From assembly GCA_020086605.1 (NCBI GenBank), contig JACBWW010000088.1, forward strand, positions 1,134,077-1,198,076: a DNA stretch of 64,000 nucleotides, given 5' to 3'. Source of the stretch: Lanius collurio. Its lineage: Eukaryota > Chordata > Aves > Passeriformes > Laniidae. A program made the translations under genes and the position numbers. The notes below the pieces were generated by a model. It did not search any database, was not told where the DNA came from, and saw only the letters and a list, made by a program, of their open reading frames with translations. This document shows positions 1 through 20,150 of this stretch, piece after piece. Positions within the stretch are counted from its first letter, which is position 1; the number at the start of each line of letters is the position of its first letter.

Positions 1-1722
1 GGAATAAGGCACCGTGGTGACACTGCTCCAGGTGTCGGAGGAGGGGTCGTAGCAGTCCAGGGTCTTGCAGCGCTGAGCCCCACAGTAGCCCCCCACCACG
101 TAGAGCCTGTTCCCCGAGGTAACAGCGCGGCAGCTGATGCGCTTGGCAGTGACATCCCCAAACTTGGACCACTGGAAGGTGTCACTGTGGAAGCGGTAAG
201 CGGAGCTGGCGGAGAACTCCGTGTCCCCACCGATGACGATGACGTGGCTGCCCACCACGGCAGCGGCCGTGTAGCGCCAGGGCTGGGGGCAGCTGGCAGG
301 CACTGTCCAGCGGTTCTGGCAGGGGTCAAAGCACTGCACCTTGGGCAGCTTGTTCTGGTTGGCGCTGGTGCCCCCAAAAACAAACAGCTTCATCTTGGCT
401 CCCACCACAGCAGCGTTGCTCACACCTTCCCGGAGAGGAGCCACCAGGGACCACTTGTCCAGCTGAGGGTCGTAGTGCTCCACTTGCTTGAGGGACACGG
501 AGGGAGAGGCTGGGAAGGCTCCGCTCATGGCCGTGTGACCACCCACCACGTAGAGGCAGTGGTCCAGCTCGGCGGAGCCGTGGCCAAACCGTGCCACCAG
601 CATGGGAGCAGCTTTGGCCCACTCGTCGTGGAGGGTGTCATACACCCAGACGTCCCTGGAAGCGCCGTTCTCGGAGCCCTTGCCGCCAGTGATGTAGACC
701 TTGCAGCCGATGGCGCAGGCACTGCACTCCTTGCGGGGGCTGGGGATGTCAGCACGAGGGATGATCTCGCTGGTTTTATGGTCCAGCATGTAAATCTTGT
801 CACACATGAAGGTCTGGCCCCCGAGCAGCAGCAGGGCCTGACTGACCTTGCGGGGCCGGGCACAGCACCCCGTGACCAGGCCGTCGTTCTGCAGGATCTT
901 CATTTTGCATCGCACGGCGTTGGCCACGATCTCCTCCCCCAGCTTGTGGCTGGTCACCAGCTTCTCACAGGCCACCTGCTTCCGCAGGTAGGACTCAGGC
1001 AGCAGGGCCAGGCGGACAGAGCGCAGCAGCTCGGGTAGGACTTCGTGGCGTCGGGGCAAATCATAGCGGATCCAGCCTATAACAGCTTCATAGACCAGCG
1101 TCTCATCCTCTACCTCCAGCTCCTCGCTCTCCACCAGCTCCAGCAGCTTGTCTTTGGGTAGTCGGAGGAAATCTTCAGTCTTGCAGAGCGAGGTGAAGTT
1201 GGCCAAGGCCATCCTCCAGGACAGCTCCAGCAGCCGTTCACAGCAGTGGGCATCGGACAGCAGCAGCATGTTCAGGCAATTCCCAGGGTAGAGATTCTTC
1301 TCCAGAAAGTCAGCCGAAGCATCCCGGATATCCTGGAACTGTAGCATGTCCCCGGCCTCCAGCAGGGACTCTGCATTCTCCTCGTTGATCAGCACCCGGG
1401 CTGAGTAAGCATAGTCCAGCAGCAGCTCCAGCACCTCGGGGTGCAGGGAGTCGTGGAAGTTGACCTCACCATCCCTGCTCTCCTTCAGGCCCCCGCTGAA
1501 CATGGCGTTGAAGTAGCGGCTGCAGGCGGCCAGGACGGCTCGGTGGCAGGGGAAGCTCTGGTTCCCCGCCCGGAGCACCACGTCGGTGAAGAGGTTCTGC
1601 TGGCGGAGCAGGTTCAGTTGGGTGAGGAGGCTGTCGGCGTGGCCCGGTTTGTGGAAGAGGTGGATGTTCATGGAGCCGGAGCTCGAGCGGGATTTCCGGT
1701 TCTCGTGGCTGCTGACGGACAT
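1..1722 (-). CDS. ENC3: ENC-family BTB-BACK-kelch protein (ENC3-like), 3' end cut by window edge
   Basis: One uninterrupted minus-strand frame begins at the ATG at 1722-1720 (MSVSSHENRKSR...) and is still open at base 1, giving 574 codons; the family is about 589 residues long, so roughly 15 are missing. The order is an N-terminal ENC-type leader, a BTB/POZ domain (about residues 40-150, with FPCHRAVLAACSRYF), a BACK domain (about 155-255) and six kelch repeats (about 290-574) with recurring GG...Y/W motifs such as VVGGHTAMSG and QPWRYTAAAVVGS. Family members are Cullin-3 substrate adaptors and actin-binding kelch proteins. Coding without introns is typical of ENC genes. Many positions differ from both ENC1 and ENC2/KLHL25 (for example NLFTDVVLRAGNQSF), so ENC3 is my best guess; the family call is secure and the paralogue is inferred. 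Confidence 0.85.
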   Translation of the reverse strand, partial: MSVSSHENRKSRSSSGSMNIHLFHKPGHADSLLTQLNLLRQQNLFTDVVLRAGNQSFPCHRAVLAACSRYFNAMFSGGLKESRDGEVNFHDSLHPEVLELLLDYAYSARVLINEENAESLLEAGDMLQFQDIRDASADFLEKNLYPGNCLNMLLLSDAHCCERLLELSWRMALANFTSLCKTEDFLRLPKDKLLELVESEELEVEDETLVYEAVIGWIRYDLPRRHEVLPELLRSVRLALLPESYLRKQVACEKLVTSHKLGEEIVANAVRCKMKILQNDGLVTGCCARPRKVSQALLLLGGQTFMCDKIYMLDHKTSEIIPRADIPSPRKECSACAIGCKVYITGGKGSENGASRDVWVYDTLHDEWAKAAPMLVARFGHGSAELDHCLYVVGGHTAMSGAFPASPSVSLKQVEHYDPQLDKWSLVAPLREGVSNAAVVGAKMKLFVFGGTSANQNKLPKVQCFDPCQNRWTVPASCPQPWRYTAAAVVGSHVIVIGGDTEFSASSAYRFHSDTFQWSKFGDVTAKRISCRAVTSGNRLYVVGGYCGAQRCKTLDCYDPSSDTWSSVTTVPYS

Positions 1723-2750
1723 AGTGCTGAGGCCGCTCTGCGAGGCAAAACCGGCGAGTCAGCACGGGCAGCGCGCTCCCCGGCCCGGCACGGCCGGGGG
1801 TGCAGCGCCGCGGAGAGGAGCGGGAGCGCGGTACCGGCCGGTAACGGGAGCGCGGTTAGGGCGTCCCGCAGCCGCGGGGCACTGACCAAAGCGGAGCACC
1901 GGGAGCTCTCGGACCGAACGCCGGTGCAGCGCACGGCTCCGCCGAGCCTCACGTAGTACCGGGGAGGGGGCGATGTGCGCTCCCGGTGATGCCCGCTCCC
2001 AGCCCGCCCCGCGGTCCCGCACCCAGCTCAGGGGTTGCGCACGCGGTCCCGCACCCAGCCGGCGGTCCCCTACTCGGCTCTGCTGTCCCGCACCCGGCTC
2101 CGCGGTTTCCCACCCGGCTCCGCTGTCCCGCGCCTGGCTCAGTTATTCTGCACCCGGCCCCGCAGTTCTGCGGTCCCACACCTGGTCCCCCACCTGGTCC
2201 CCCACCTGGCACAGTTGTCCCACGCCTGCCCCCGTTATCCCGTACCCGGTCCGGTACTCGGTGGAGCACCCAGTTCCGCACTCGGCCCCGCACGGTCCCC
2301 GCTCCGCTCCGGCTCTGCCGCCGCCCCGCCGCCGCCGCGTGGCCGACCCGTGCCGGCCCCGCCCCCTCCCTCCCCGCAGCCAATCAGCGGCCGCGGCGCC
2401 CGGCTCTCGCTCTTTGTGAATGGGAGGCGGGGCCCGCCGTGCGCATGCGCCGCCTGTTGACCCCGCCCTGCCCGGGGCAGCGCGGCCGTGTCCCCTCCCC
2501 ACGTGTGCGGGTGGCCCCGGTGTCCCCCAGTGTCCCCCGGTGGCTCCGGTGTCCCGCGGTGCGGACATCGCAGCACGGCCCGGACCGCGGGCAGCCCCGC
2601 CGTGGCGCCGGGACGGCGGATCTGAGGCTCCCGAGCGCGGCGGAGCTTTGCGGACGGAGTCACCCCGCCATAAAGGGCCGTAAACGGGGCGGCCGGGCTG
2701 GGATCAGCAGCGCCTGCCCGCGGCCTTTGGATCCCGGCCTGCTGACACAG
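1723..2750 (-). promoter_or_regulatory. CpG-rich promoter and probable 5' UTR region of the ENC-like gene
   Basis: The block directly upstream of the ENC-like ATG is very GC- and CpG-rich, with GC-box-like stretches around 2360-2470 (ccgccccgccgccgcc, gggaggcggggcc). It fits a CpG-island promoter for the minus-strand gene. A transcription start, or a non-coding first exon and its splice site, cannot be placed from sequence alone. Reading frames on both strands here are by-products of high GC and internal repetition. Confidence 0.6.
1985..2290. repeat. GC-rich degenerate minisatellite upstream of the ENC-like gene
   Basis: About twelve imperfect copies of a roughly 24-base motif of the type TCCCGCACCCGGCTCCGCGG follow one another; variants include cccgcacccagc, cccacccggctccgc, gcacccggccccgc and cacctggtccccc. 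The array lies inside the CpG island and generates the long open frames seen on both strands. Confidence 0.75.
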
Positions 2751-4809
2751 GCAGGTCGCGGCCGAACAAACCAGCCCTGCTCAGCAAACGTTTTCCTGCA
2801 TGGAGCCCACCTCAGAAATTTGGAATCCAGCCCATCATCTGCACCACCAACACCGGGGCTATCACCCTCTCTCAGGAGCAAGAGACGAGTTGGGCTGAAG
2901 ACCACATCAGAAAAGAGAAGAAAAGCACCGAGCTTTGGGAGGATTGGGTCTGCCTACACAAGGTCTTGGGCTAAAATCGAGCGAGTGCTGCCCTGGAGAG
3001 GCAGCAGCAGCCGCCACAGGTGGTTAAACACTGTGTGTCAGCGGGGATCAAAACCACCTCAAGAAAAAATACAGATTCCAGAAATTCTGAATTACCCAAT
3101 TTTGATTTATCTCCGCATGTTCCAGCTTTACCAGCTGCAGTTTAAGGTCACTTTTTGAGGAACTGAAGCAAATGCACTTACAGCAGTTTACAGTGTCTTT
3201 TCTTTACATTAAAATTAATGCATGAGTAAGAGGTTTATTCATTTATGGCATCAGAAGTTGTGTAGGGTTTCTTCTTTTGTTCTTTTTAAATTGGTAGAGC
3301 TACACCTTGTCCTGTGCTGAGCAGCACAGTGAGTCCAGAATACAAAATAAATGTCTTATTATTAAAAAAACACTAAACTGCAGCAGGAGCCACCATGGTG
3401 GGTGACAGGACCAGGCAACAGTCACAGCTGCCCCTAAGCAGAAGGACCTGTCCAAGCACAGGACTGACAAACGTAGAGAAAAAACAAGAGTCTCCTCCAG
3501 GTAAGCCCTGAGTTGTACCAAAACCTGTCAATCTGTCAGCAAAGTCCCAGCACAGCCAGGAAGGCATCCTCAGGGACACTGCAGGGTGAAGGTCCAGATA
3601 AACACCAAGGACAGGGCAAAGGATAAAGAATATCCAGACCTCACTCTGCTCTTTGAACACAGGCAGGACACAGCTCCCTGTGTCCAGGCCAAAAACAACA
3701 ACAGAAACCAAGGTCAAACCTCCTGGAAGCGCAGCATGTGCCGTGCTGGGGGGCAGGGACGTGCAGACTAAGCAGAACTGTTTTCAAAGGATGCATTTCC
3801 ATGGCAGTCAGGCAGGGGCTGGGAATTATTTCAGCAGGAGGAAGGCTGGTGACACATGTGGAGCTGCAGCTCACACAGCACTAATGCTTTGGAGCTTTCC
3901 AGAACCAAAGATAAAGAACTTCTCCCTGTTATCAGAAGGAATGATCACTCAAGGCCAACTTTGAAGCGTTTGTGTCATTTATTATTGGCAACGCCCAGAA
4001 CTGTAACTGCAAACCTCATTTTGGCATTGGTTTGATTGCTGTTTGAAAGGTGATTAATAAATTTCCTGCCTTTTTTTTTTTTTTTTTTTTTTTTAATAAT
4101 GAAAAAAGGTCCGTTGGCAGCTGCTGGAGCCTGGTGGAAGAGCGCCACCCGGTGGCGTTCCACAAAGGCACAGCTGGAGCTCAGCTCTGTGGGAAGTCTC
4201 GACTTTCAACATTTCTCCTTAAATGAGCAAGGCAGGCTAGGAAGGTTCACGCTGCTTCCAGTTGCAATTTGCTGCCCCTCTCGCCTCTAAGGAAACATAA
4301 CTGTCACAAACACCACCACTGCTCGCTCCTGTCTGAGCTCCAGGCATCAGCTCTGAGCCCAAACCCCAAAGTACCTGGGGAATCCCAGGATAGGGGTCCC
4401 ATTGCTGGGTCAGATGCAGCACCAAGTGCCGAGCCCGGAGTGTGAACTCACAGGATTCATCCCTTACCAGCTCTGTGTGACAGAACCATGGCCATTGTGC
4501 TCTTTTAAGTGACAGAAAACACTGGGAGGTTGCATTTATCTTTTGGGACACACAGAAGCAGCTATTTTCCCCTTAGTTTTACCCATTGTAGGAGATTCTT
4601 GACTGTCAGAGGATTCACCTGAATTATTTCTCTGATCAAGAGTGATAAAAATCGTCAACTACAAACAATCCCCTCTGCACCTTGATTCCAGTTCCGATTA
4701 TGGGATATCTGAAATGACAATCATCGACCCAGGAAAGTTAAAATATACCCTGCCTCACTAAAGGCACTTCTACCATGTGATAACTGGGCTCCTGAAGCTC
4801 AGTTATGGC
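2750..4809. other. Intergenic stretch between the ENC-like gene and PEX11G
   Basis: No coding exon could be supported. The left part is the shore of the ENC-like CpG island. From about 3170 the sequence becomes AT-richer and contains the presumed PEX11G 3' UTR at its right end. A run of 24 T's lies at 4071-4094. Confidence 0.6.
3978..4097 (-). terminator. Candidate PEX11G poly(A) signals
   Basis: Read on the minus strand, an ATTAAA hexamer (complement of 4092-4097) directly precedes a 24-base A run (complement of 4071-4094), and an AATAAA (complement of 3978-3983) lies 100 bases further on. Either could end PEX11G, about 0.7-0.8 kb past its stop. The A run could instead be the tail of an old retrocopy, so the choice is weak. 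Confidence 0.3.
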
Positions 4810-6718
4810 TTAAGCAGCTTCAGAATTTGCTCCTCTTGATGCCTGGTAGATTCCAATCAGGGAGGAGATGGTCCCCAGGAGCCCTACTAACCACGGAGGG
4901 AACCTTCCTGCCCAGAGGAACCCTGGAGGCAGCCAGTGGATTGCATTGGAGAGATCTGCTGTGTCCATGAGGATGCTAAGAACTTCAGCCTTCACCTGGG
5001 ATCTCAGCTTCTGCTGGCTCTGAGGTGAAGAAGTGCTGCTGGAAGAAAAGGTGGTATTAGTGACAGCCCAGAATGTCCTAATTAATAACTGTGATGGCTA
5101 CAAGTGAGAACTGTCAGATGTGGTGAAATACAGGAGAGGGACTTTGTACAAGGGCACGGAGGGACAGGACCCAAGGAATGGCTTCCCACTGCCAGAGGGC
5201 AGGGCTGGATGGGATCTCAGGAAGGAATTGTTCCCTGGGAGGGTGGACAGGCCCTGGCACAGGGTGCCCAGAGCAGCTGTGGCTGCCCCTGGATCCCTGG
5301 CAGTGCCCAAGGCCAGGTTGGACATTGGGGCTGGGAGCAGCCTGGGACAGTGGGAGGTGTCCTTGCCCATGGCAGAGGGTGGCACTGGATGGGCTTTAAG
5401 GTCCCTTCCACCCCAAACCATTCTGGGATTGTGTGATTAGCTGTACAGCCACGGAGGGAAATCCTACCACTTGCGCTGGCTCAGTTTTCTTCTTAACTGG
5501 AACAAGATTCTCAGGGATCTGAAAAGAACAGAATTATTATTTCTCCTACAGCACCAAACAGGAGGTTTTTTCCCTCATGCACTAACTGCCTCAATGAGGA
5601 AGAGCACCTCCTACAGCTTTGTTGCATCCCGGTGTCAGGGCACGGGGATCATGCCCGCCCCTCCCGTGCCCATCCCGGCCGTACCGCAGGATGCCCAGGA
5701 GCAGGGCACAGCCCCACAGCGCCGTGCTCCGCGTCCACCACTTCTGGGAGCCGGCGCGGACGATGCCGACATCCGCCGCCCACGCCAGGTGCTCGCAGGG
5801 GTAGTAGAGCTGGTTGGCCACGTTGCAGAGCACCGAGAGCCCCCGCACCAGCGCGTCCTCGCCCTGCGGGGAGCCGCACATGGGGCACGCCCACGGCGGG
5901 GCCGGCGGGGCTGGCGGGGACCCCCGGCCCCCCGCTCACCTCGGGGCCCAGCCCGTAGCTGCAGCTGTGCCGGAGCATGGCCAGGTCGTCGAAGAGGCGC
6001 AGGGCGGTGCGGCAGGAGCTGAGCTGGGCAGAGGCGGCCAGGAGCCCCCCGGGCAGCCCCCCGGGCCCGGGCAGCGCTCCCCCCGCCAGCTGGCAGCCGT
6101 AGGACAGCGCCCGGACCTGCGGGGGCAGGCCCGGTCAGCGCCCGGCCTGGAGCCCCCGGGTGCAGAGGCCCAGGAAGGGTGATGCTGGAACCGGGGCTGG
6201 TTACCTCTTTTCTCTCCTTCTCCTCTCTTTAATCCTCTATTTTTCTCCCTCTGTTTTACTCCCTCTTTTCTTCTTTCTTTCTGTTTTTCTTTCCCTAATT
6301 CACCTCTCCCTCTTCATCTTCTTTTCCCTTTACCCAAACTCCATTGCCCTGTGCTCAAGGACTCCCATACCCATTTCCACCCCAAGGGCGTTATTTACCG
6401 ATATAACTCTTATTGTTTGTGGACCCTCTGCGTCTGTCGTTCCTTTCCACCAACGAACACTCACGAATGTCTCAGGTGCTTCCTTCCCCTTAAGGGAGGG
6501 CCGCCACAACAGAGTCGGGCCTCGTCGTTCACGGCGCGGTACCGGCAGGCTCAGACCCTCCCTCCTGTCACTCACCACCCGGTACCGGCGGGCTCAGACT
6601 TCCCCCTCCCCACTCACCGCCCCGTACTGGAGGGCTCAGACCCCTCACTCACCGCCCGGTCGCGGCCCCGGTGCGTCTCCAAAGCGGCCATGAGCCCCTG
6701 GAGCGCGCCCGCCGCCAT
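4810..6718 (-). CDS. PEX11G: PEX11G, peroxisomal membrane protein 11 gamma
   Basis: Five minus-strand exons join in frame to about 233 residues (human is 241): 6718-6653, 6116-5940, 5863-5685, 5518-5468 and 5038-4810 (stop TAA). Introns are GT-AG with phases 0, 0, 2, 2. Recognisable family blocks are ALETHRGRDRAVRALSYGCQL, LRLFDDLAML, NQLYYPCEHLAWAADVGI, WWTRSTALWGCALLLGILR and, near the C-terminus, NAIHWLPPGFLWAGRFPPWLVGLLGTISS. The two hydrophobic stretches fit the membrane segments of the PEX11 family, which elongates and divides peroxisomes. The start at 6718 was chosen because it lies in a strong Kozak context and matches the short leader of the mammalian protein; a second in-frame ATG at 6691 is an alternative. 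A CR1 fragment occupies intron 4. Confidence 0.93.
5105..5440 (+). mobile_element. CR1-type LINE 3' fragment in PEX11G intron 4
   Basis: The stretch has the usual order of a CR1 3' end: caatggcttcccactg-like start, gagggcagggctggatggg, the gcacagggtgcccagagcagctgtggctgcccc block, ggccaggttggac, gaggtgtccttgcccatggc, then aaggtcccttccaccccaaaccattctgggattgtgtga. It is truncated at the 5' side and carries no coding capacity. It lies antisense to PEX11G. Confidence 0.85.
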
Positions 6719-6980
6719 GGCAACACTTCCGGGTGTGGCATCGGGTGCGGGCGCAGGGCACGCCGGGAAGGAGGCGGAGCCGTCGCCATGGCAACGCGGC
6801 CTGGCTGCTGCGCGGCCCAGCCGGGCCCTGCAGGGCGTGGTGCTCTCTCCGCACCCCTCCAGCGAGTCCCCCGTCAGCCCTTTTCTCACCTCCGGTTTCC
6901 CCGTTCTGAGGGGTACTAGGCCGCCCCCGCCGCTGGGGTGGTGCTGGGCGCGGCCGGGGTTGATTCAAAGAAATTTTAGA
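6640..6980. promoter_or_regulatory. PEX11G CpG-island promoter with two X-box-like palindromes
   Basis: The region around the PEX11G start is CpG-rich. It holds an ETS-like acttccgg at 6725-6732 and two near-palindromes centred on CCATGG: gccgccatggcaac (6711-6724, containing the start codon) and gtcgccatggcaac (6782-6795). The latter closely resembles the RFX X-box consensus. No TATA box is evident. The transcription start is not determinable here. Confidence 0.5.
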
Positions 6981-6989
6981 AACCCAACT

Positions 6990-9900
6990 TTAAGAGGCCC
7001 TTGTGTACGGCGGTCCCCGTTGTACCCCGCCTGTCCTCTGTCCAATTGCACACAGATCACCACGGAGACAGGGAGATCTTCCCTGTCCCACCTTTAGAGA
7101 CCTCCCAGCCCGCAGGTGAGTGATGGAAGGGGAACATTTTGTGTGGAGACAGAGGGAAATCGGGCTCTCTCCATCCTCCTACACTTTCCCGTATCCAGCA
7201 CGTGGATCCCACCTGCTTCCTCCAGTGGCTTGGCACAGAGTTGCACTCACACTTCTGTTAATTAAAGCTGTTAGAACTACTTGGTTATTTTGCTTTCTCT
7301 TTTTTATAGGCAAGTATCACAGAATCCCAGAACACCCAGAGATGGAAGGGATCATCAGCCCAGGGACCCTCAGGGATCCTCAGCCCAGCCCCTGGCCCTG
7401 CCCAGACACCCCAACAATGCCACCCTGGGCATCCCTGAGAGTGCTGCCCAAACGCTCCTGGAGCTCTGGCAGCCTCGGGGCCGGGACCATTCCCTGGGGA
7501 GCCTGGGCAGTGCCAGCACCCTCAGGGGGAAGAACCTTTTCCGTAAATCATCCTTTGTAAATCAATTTGATTTCATAAAACAGGTTCATAGCACTAAGCA
7601 GAGCCTCTCCCTGCTGCACAGCCTCAGTGTGGGAGCTGGACTTGAGGGTCCCTTCCCACCTGGGACATTTAGTGATTCTGATTGTTCTACACTTGCTGTA
7701 TCCTCAGGTGCTGCAGTTATCCCACCTGATGCACCACATCCGTGTTCCAGAGTCTTGTGAGTCACCTCACTGCAATCTGCTGTCAATCCATTTGTTATTT
7801 CATTACATAAAATGAGTAAAATGAATGATTTCTGGGATATGAACCAGTGTCTTGATCTTTCTCCATCGCTATGTTTGTTTTTAGAAGTTGTTTTTCATTT
7901 ATTTTTTGGAGGAAGGAGAAGCTGTGCTTATGCAACCTCAGGAAGGGATGTGGTTAGAGCTGGTCATGGAAGGCATTAAGAAAATCCTCCTCTGACGCTG
8001 CCTCCTGTTTGTCCAGCAGTTAAGAGATGTCCCTTCATGACATGGATCTGTGTTCAAGCTATTTGATTTACTAAATGTGGAACAGATCACAGCTGAATTG
8101 GTCTTTTCCTTGGCCCTAAACTTCTGGAGCAGCTCCATAACTACCATATGGAGTGATATTCCTGTAACTGCCATGTGAATTTCTTCATTTGCCTCCTCAC
8201 CCTGAGAGCTGTTTTCTGTTTGAGCGAAGGTTTTGAGCAAAGTGCTGACAGCAGAGTCGGCCTTTTCCTGTCTTCAGGGGAAATGCACACAGATACCTGT
8301 GACTGCAGAGCTTTTCTGGTGCTGCCTCCTAATTTACTGCCTCGAATTTAATTTTTATTTTGATTTCCACCTGTCAGCAGATGAAAGTTCTGTCACAACC
8401 ACGCAAGCCATGCTGGTGCCACACAGGCAGCAGAGTGACTCCCTAAAGATGTGCTACAGTAGGTCCAGCTTTAATAGGCTTGGATTAACCACAGGGGAAG
8501 TGGGTTTATACCCAGCAAAGCTCGAACCTCCCCTTAACTCCCCTTGGAGTGTGCTCCTGAGCTAATTGAGATGGGCCAGTGAGCACCAAACCCTGTCTGC
8601 TCCAGCCTCAGGTGGGAGCAGAGTCGTAGATGAGAAGTATCTTGAAGGGAGAGGAAGGACAGGCAACCAAATCTCTTAAGCCAGGGAACGTCAGAGGGAG
8701 GTTGAAGGTGACTGAAGTCCCCCACAAAGGATCAGAAGAGGAATATTGTCATGGCTAGAGGTGTCCAGCCATGGTAGACATCTCTGCACCACCAGCAGAG
8801 AAGGCTGAGCATCTGCCAGAGACAGAAGCTTCTGCAGCTGCCCAGGGTGGGGTGACCCTTCAGGTAACAACACAGGGCTCAGATGTCGGGGCTGCCAGTT
8901 CAGTGGTGCCACCTGCCTGCCCCTTTCTCAACCCCATCCCAGTAACTGAAAGCCATTTTGTCTCCTCAGGTGAAATGCTCACACCAGGGGCTGCCCAGGA
9001 GGGCACAGAACCTCTGCAGCACTGAGCAGAGAGGCGAGTTCACGTCTAAGCCCAGAAGCCCAGCTGAAATCCAAAAGGCAAACTCCCAAGTGGGCCGTGT
9101 CCCCATGGAGACCCTGGAAGGGTCCTGTCCCCAGAGGAAGGTGATGTCCTCCCTTCTCCAGCAACTGCTGACGCACTCTGAGCTGCCTACACGGGCGTGG
9201 GATCTCGGAGCCGTCCTTGTGCTCTGCTCTTGGCCCGTCTGTGTGTTGTCACAGGGAACATCTATTTCTCAGATTGAATGGGGACACAAGGAGGTGTTGT
9301 GACAGCAAGAATAAACACTAGGAGATTAGCCCAAAGGCGTGGGTGACACGTCCCTCAGGATTGCAGGACCCACAGAGCGCCTCTGGGCAGGCACAGGAAT
9401 GAAGCAGGTGGGGTAGGGGGAAGCACAGAGAAAGGGCAGGACATCAAACTGAGTGAGAGGCAGCATCAGGGCTGTGTGGGGGATGGAATATTCCCTTATT
9501 ATCTGTTTGGATTTTGGTGTCAAGGCCTGCAACCAAAGGTCAGCAAACAGTAGGACAGCGAGGCAGCTCTGCCCAGCTTGTGATGAGTGGGCTGTTTTCC
9601 TAGAGGTGAGCCCTGTGTTTTTGTTGAGTTGGTCACTCACGTGGGTTTCCTGACTGCTGAGCTTGCAGTAACTCTGTTTGGGCTCTAGGTGTGTTCCAGA
9701 GGGATCAGTGGGGGCTGGTGAGCCCCCTCCCTTGGGGTTTGAGCAAGCAGGGTGGCACAGCTGCCACTTCAGAAGCTCTTCTCAGCCTTTTCATGCAGAT
9801 GGGTTTGATTCCTCAGGAGCCAACCCTGAAGCCTTTGAGCAAGGGGCTAGTGAAGTTTCACAACTGCTTCAGTCTGTGTGTGAGCAGTGCCTGGGCCCAT

Positions 9901-10795
9901 GAGCCTCGTGCTTTTCTTTATGGGTTTGACTCTGTATTTCTCAGGAATGGGATGGTGTCTGCTGCACACGTGCTTCAAAGAAGCTGTGCACTCACATCTT
10001 CCAAGTGCACACAGCCACTCACATCAGTCCCTCATGCCAGCATGTTGTTAAACACCTCCAGTCGAACACCTCAATTGCATCATTTGATGGAATATCAGGG
10101 ACTTGCATCTGCTCCAGGTCCGCCCTATTACTTTGATGTGACCCTGAGGTGGCACTGCCACCTGTGCTGCTGCAAGAACAGCCACACCATGGGGATAAGT
10201 GGTGGAATCACCCTTGGAGGCACCAGCTGGCTGGGAGAGCTGTTGCCGGGACTCACTGTGATTATTCATGTGGATTTGGGTGCAACTCCAGACAGGGAAA
10301 ACATAACTGGCTTTGGAGTGAGGATCTCTGTTTTCTGAACTCTTCTCCCACCCCTTCCAGCAGTGCCCCAGGAGTACCTGAACCGGGAAGGCCGAACGGG
10401 CATTCTTTGTTTCCCCGGCTGTGTGAAATCTGCCAGCACGGTCGGTGGTGTGTGACACCCCTCCCTGCCAGCGGAGCCACCAGCACGTCCCGGTGTCACG
10501 TCGCCACTGTCTGTGACTCACAGATAAGATGAAGTCACGTTTTTTCTCGGTCGGTTTGAAAACACATCCCTCGTCACCGCGGCCCCGTCCCGGGCACGTC
10601 GTCAGCATCACGCACATGAGGTCAACGCTAAAGCATCGCTGCAAAACAGGGGCTCAGTCCAACCCCTGGGAAGGCCTGCAGGGTGGGGCCAGCTAGGAGC
10701 CAGGATAAATTCAGGGATTTTGGTGTAGCCTCTGCTCTTCCTCCTTTCTCTGGAGAGCTCCTCCTGGAGCCACAGGGTCAGCGTGGGCAGCAGCC
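6990..10795. other. Intergenic stretch between PEX11G and the upstream ARRDC2 exon
   Basis: Apart from one CR1 fragment I see no exon, RNA gene or long repeat. Open frames here lack any recognisable protein and are not flanked by convincing splice sites. CpG density rises again from about 10360 towards the ARRDC2 exon at 10796. Confidence 0.6.
7314..7540 (-). mobile_element. CR1-like LINE fragment, reversed
   Basis: The sequence starts with tatcacagaatcccagaa, the reverse complement of a CR1 terminal ATTCTGTGATTCT-type end, followed by gatggaagggatcatc and a GC-rich block (gccctgcccagacacc, ttccctggggagcctgggcag) that matches the antisense layout of CR1 3' regions. It is a truncated, non-coding copy and its subfamily cannot be given. 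Confidence 0.65.
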
Positions 10796-11051
10796 ATGCA
10801 GGCCCCAGGGCGGGTGCAGAGGTTGGTGGTGAGGCTGGAGGATGGCCAGGCCCACGGCAGTGGGGAGCTGCTGCATGGGTGGGTGCAGCTGGAGCTGCGT
10901 GGGGCACTGCGGGTGCGGGCGCTGGAGGTATGTGCCCGGGGCTTGGCCACCGTGCACTGGCTGGAGAGCCGCAGCATCGGCCTCAACGTCATCTACCGGG
11001 ACTACACAGCCTGCCAGACCTTCCTGTACCGCCGCTGCCAGCTCATCCCTG
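10796..11051 (+). CDS. ARRDC2: Alternative first coding exon of ARRDC2 (exon 1a)
   Basis: The exon opens with ATG at 10796 (MQAPGRVQRLVVRLEDG) and ends at G 11051 before gtaagg, in phase 1. That is exactly the phase of the main first exon at 15583-15859, so both can join the common exon at 16781. It encodes the first beta-strands of an arrestin-N fold and is clearly homologous to the main exon: LEVCARGLATVHWLESRSIG here against [18 protein letters not shown] there. The resulting protein would have about 398 residues. A weak TATA-like aggataaatt lies about 100 bases upstream. No transcript evidence is available, but the conserved reading frame, homology and splice phase make a real exon very likely. 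The first intron would be 5.7 kb. Confidence 0.83.

Positions 11052-20150
<9,099 letters not shown>

Noticed and set aside
1986..3158. 390-codon plus-strand frame upstream of the ENC-like gene
   Set aside because: Low-complexity Pro/Arg/Ser product of a CpG island with a minisatellite; no homology recognised and it becomes ordinary intergenic sequence.
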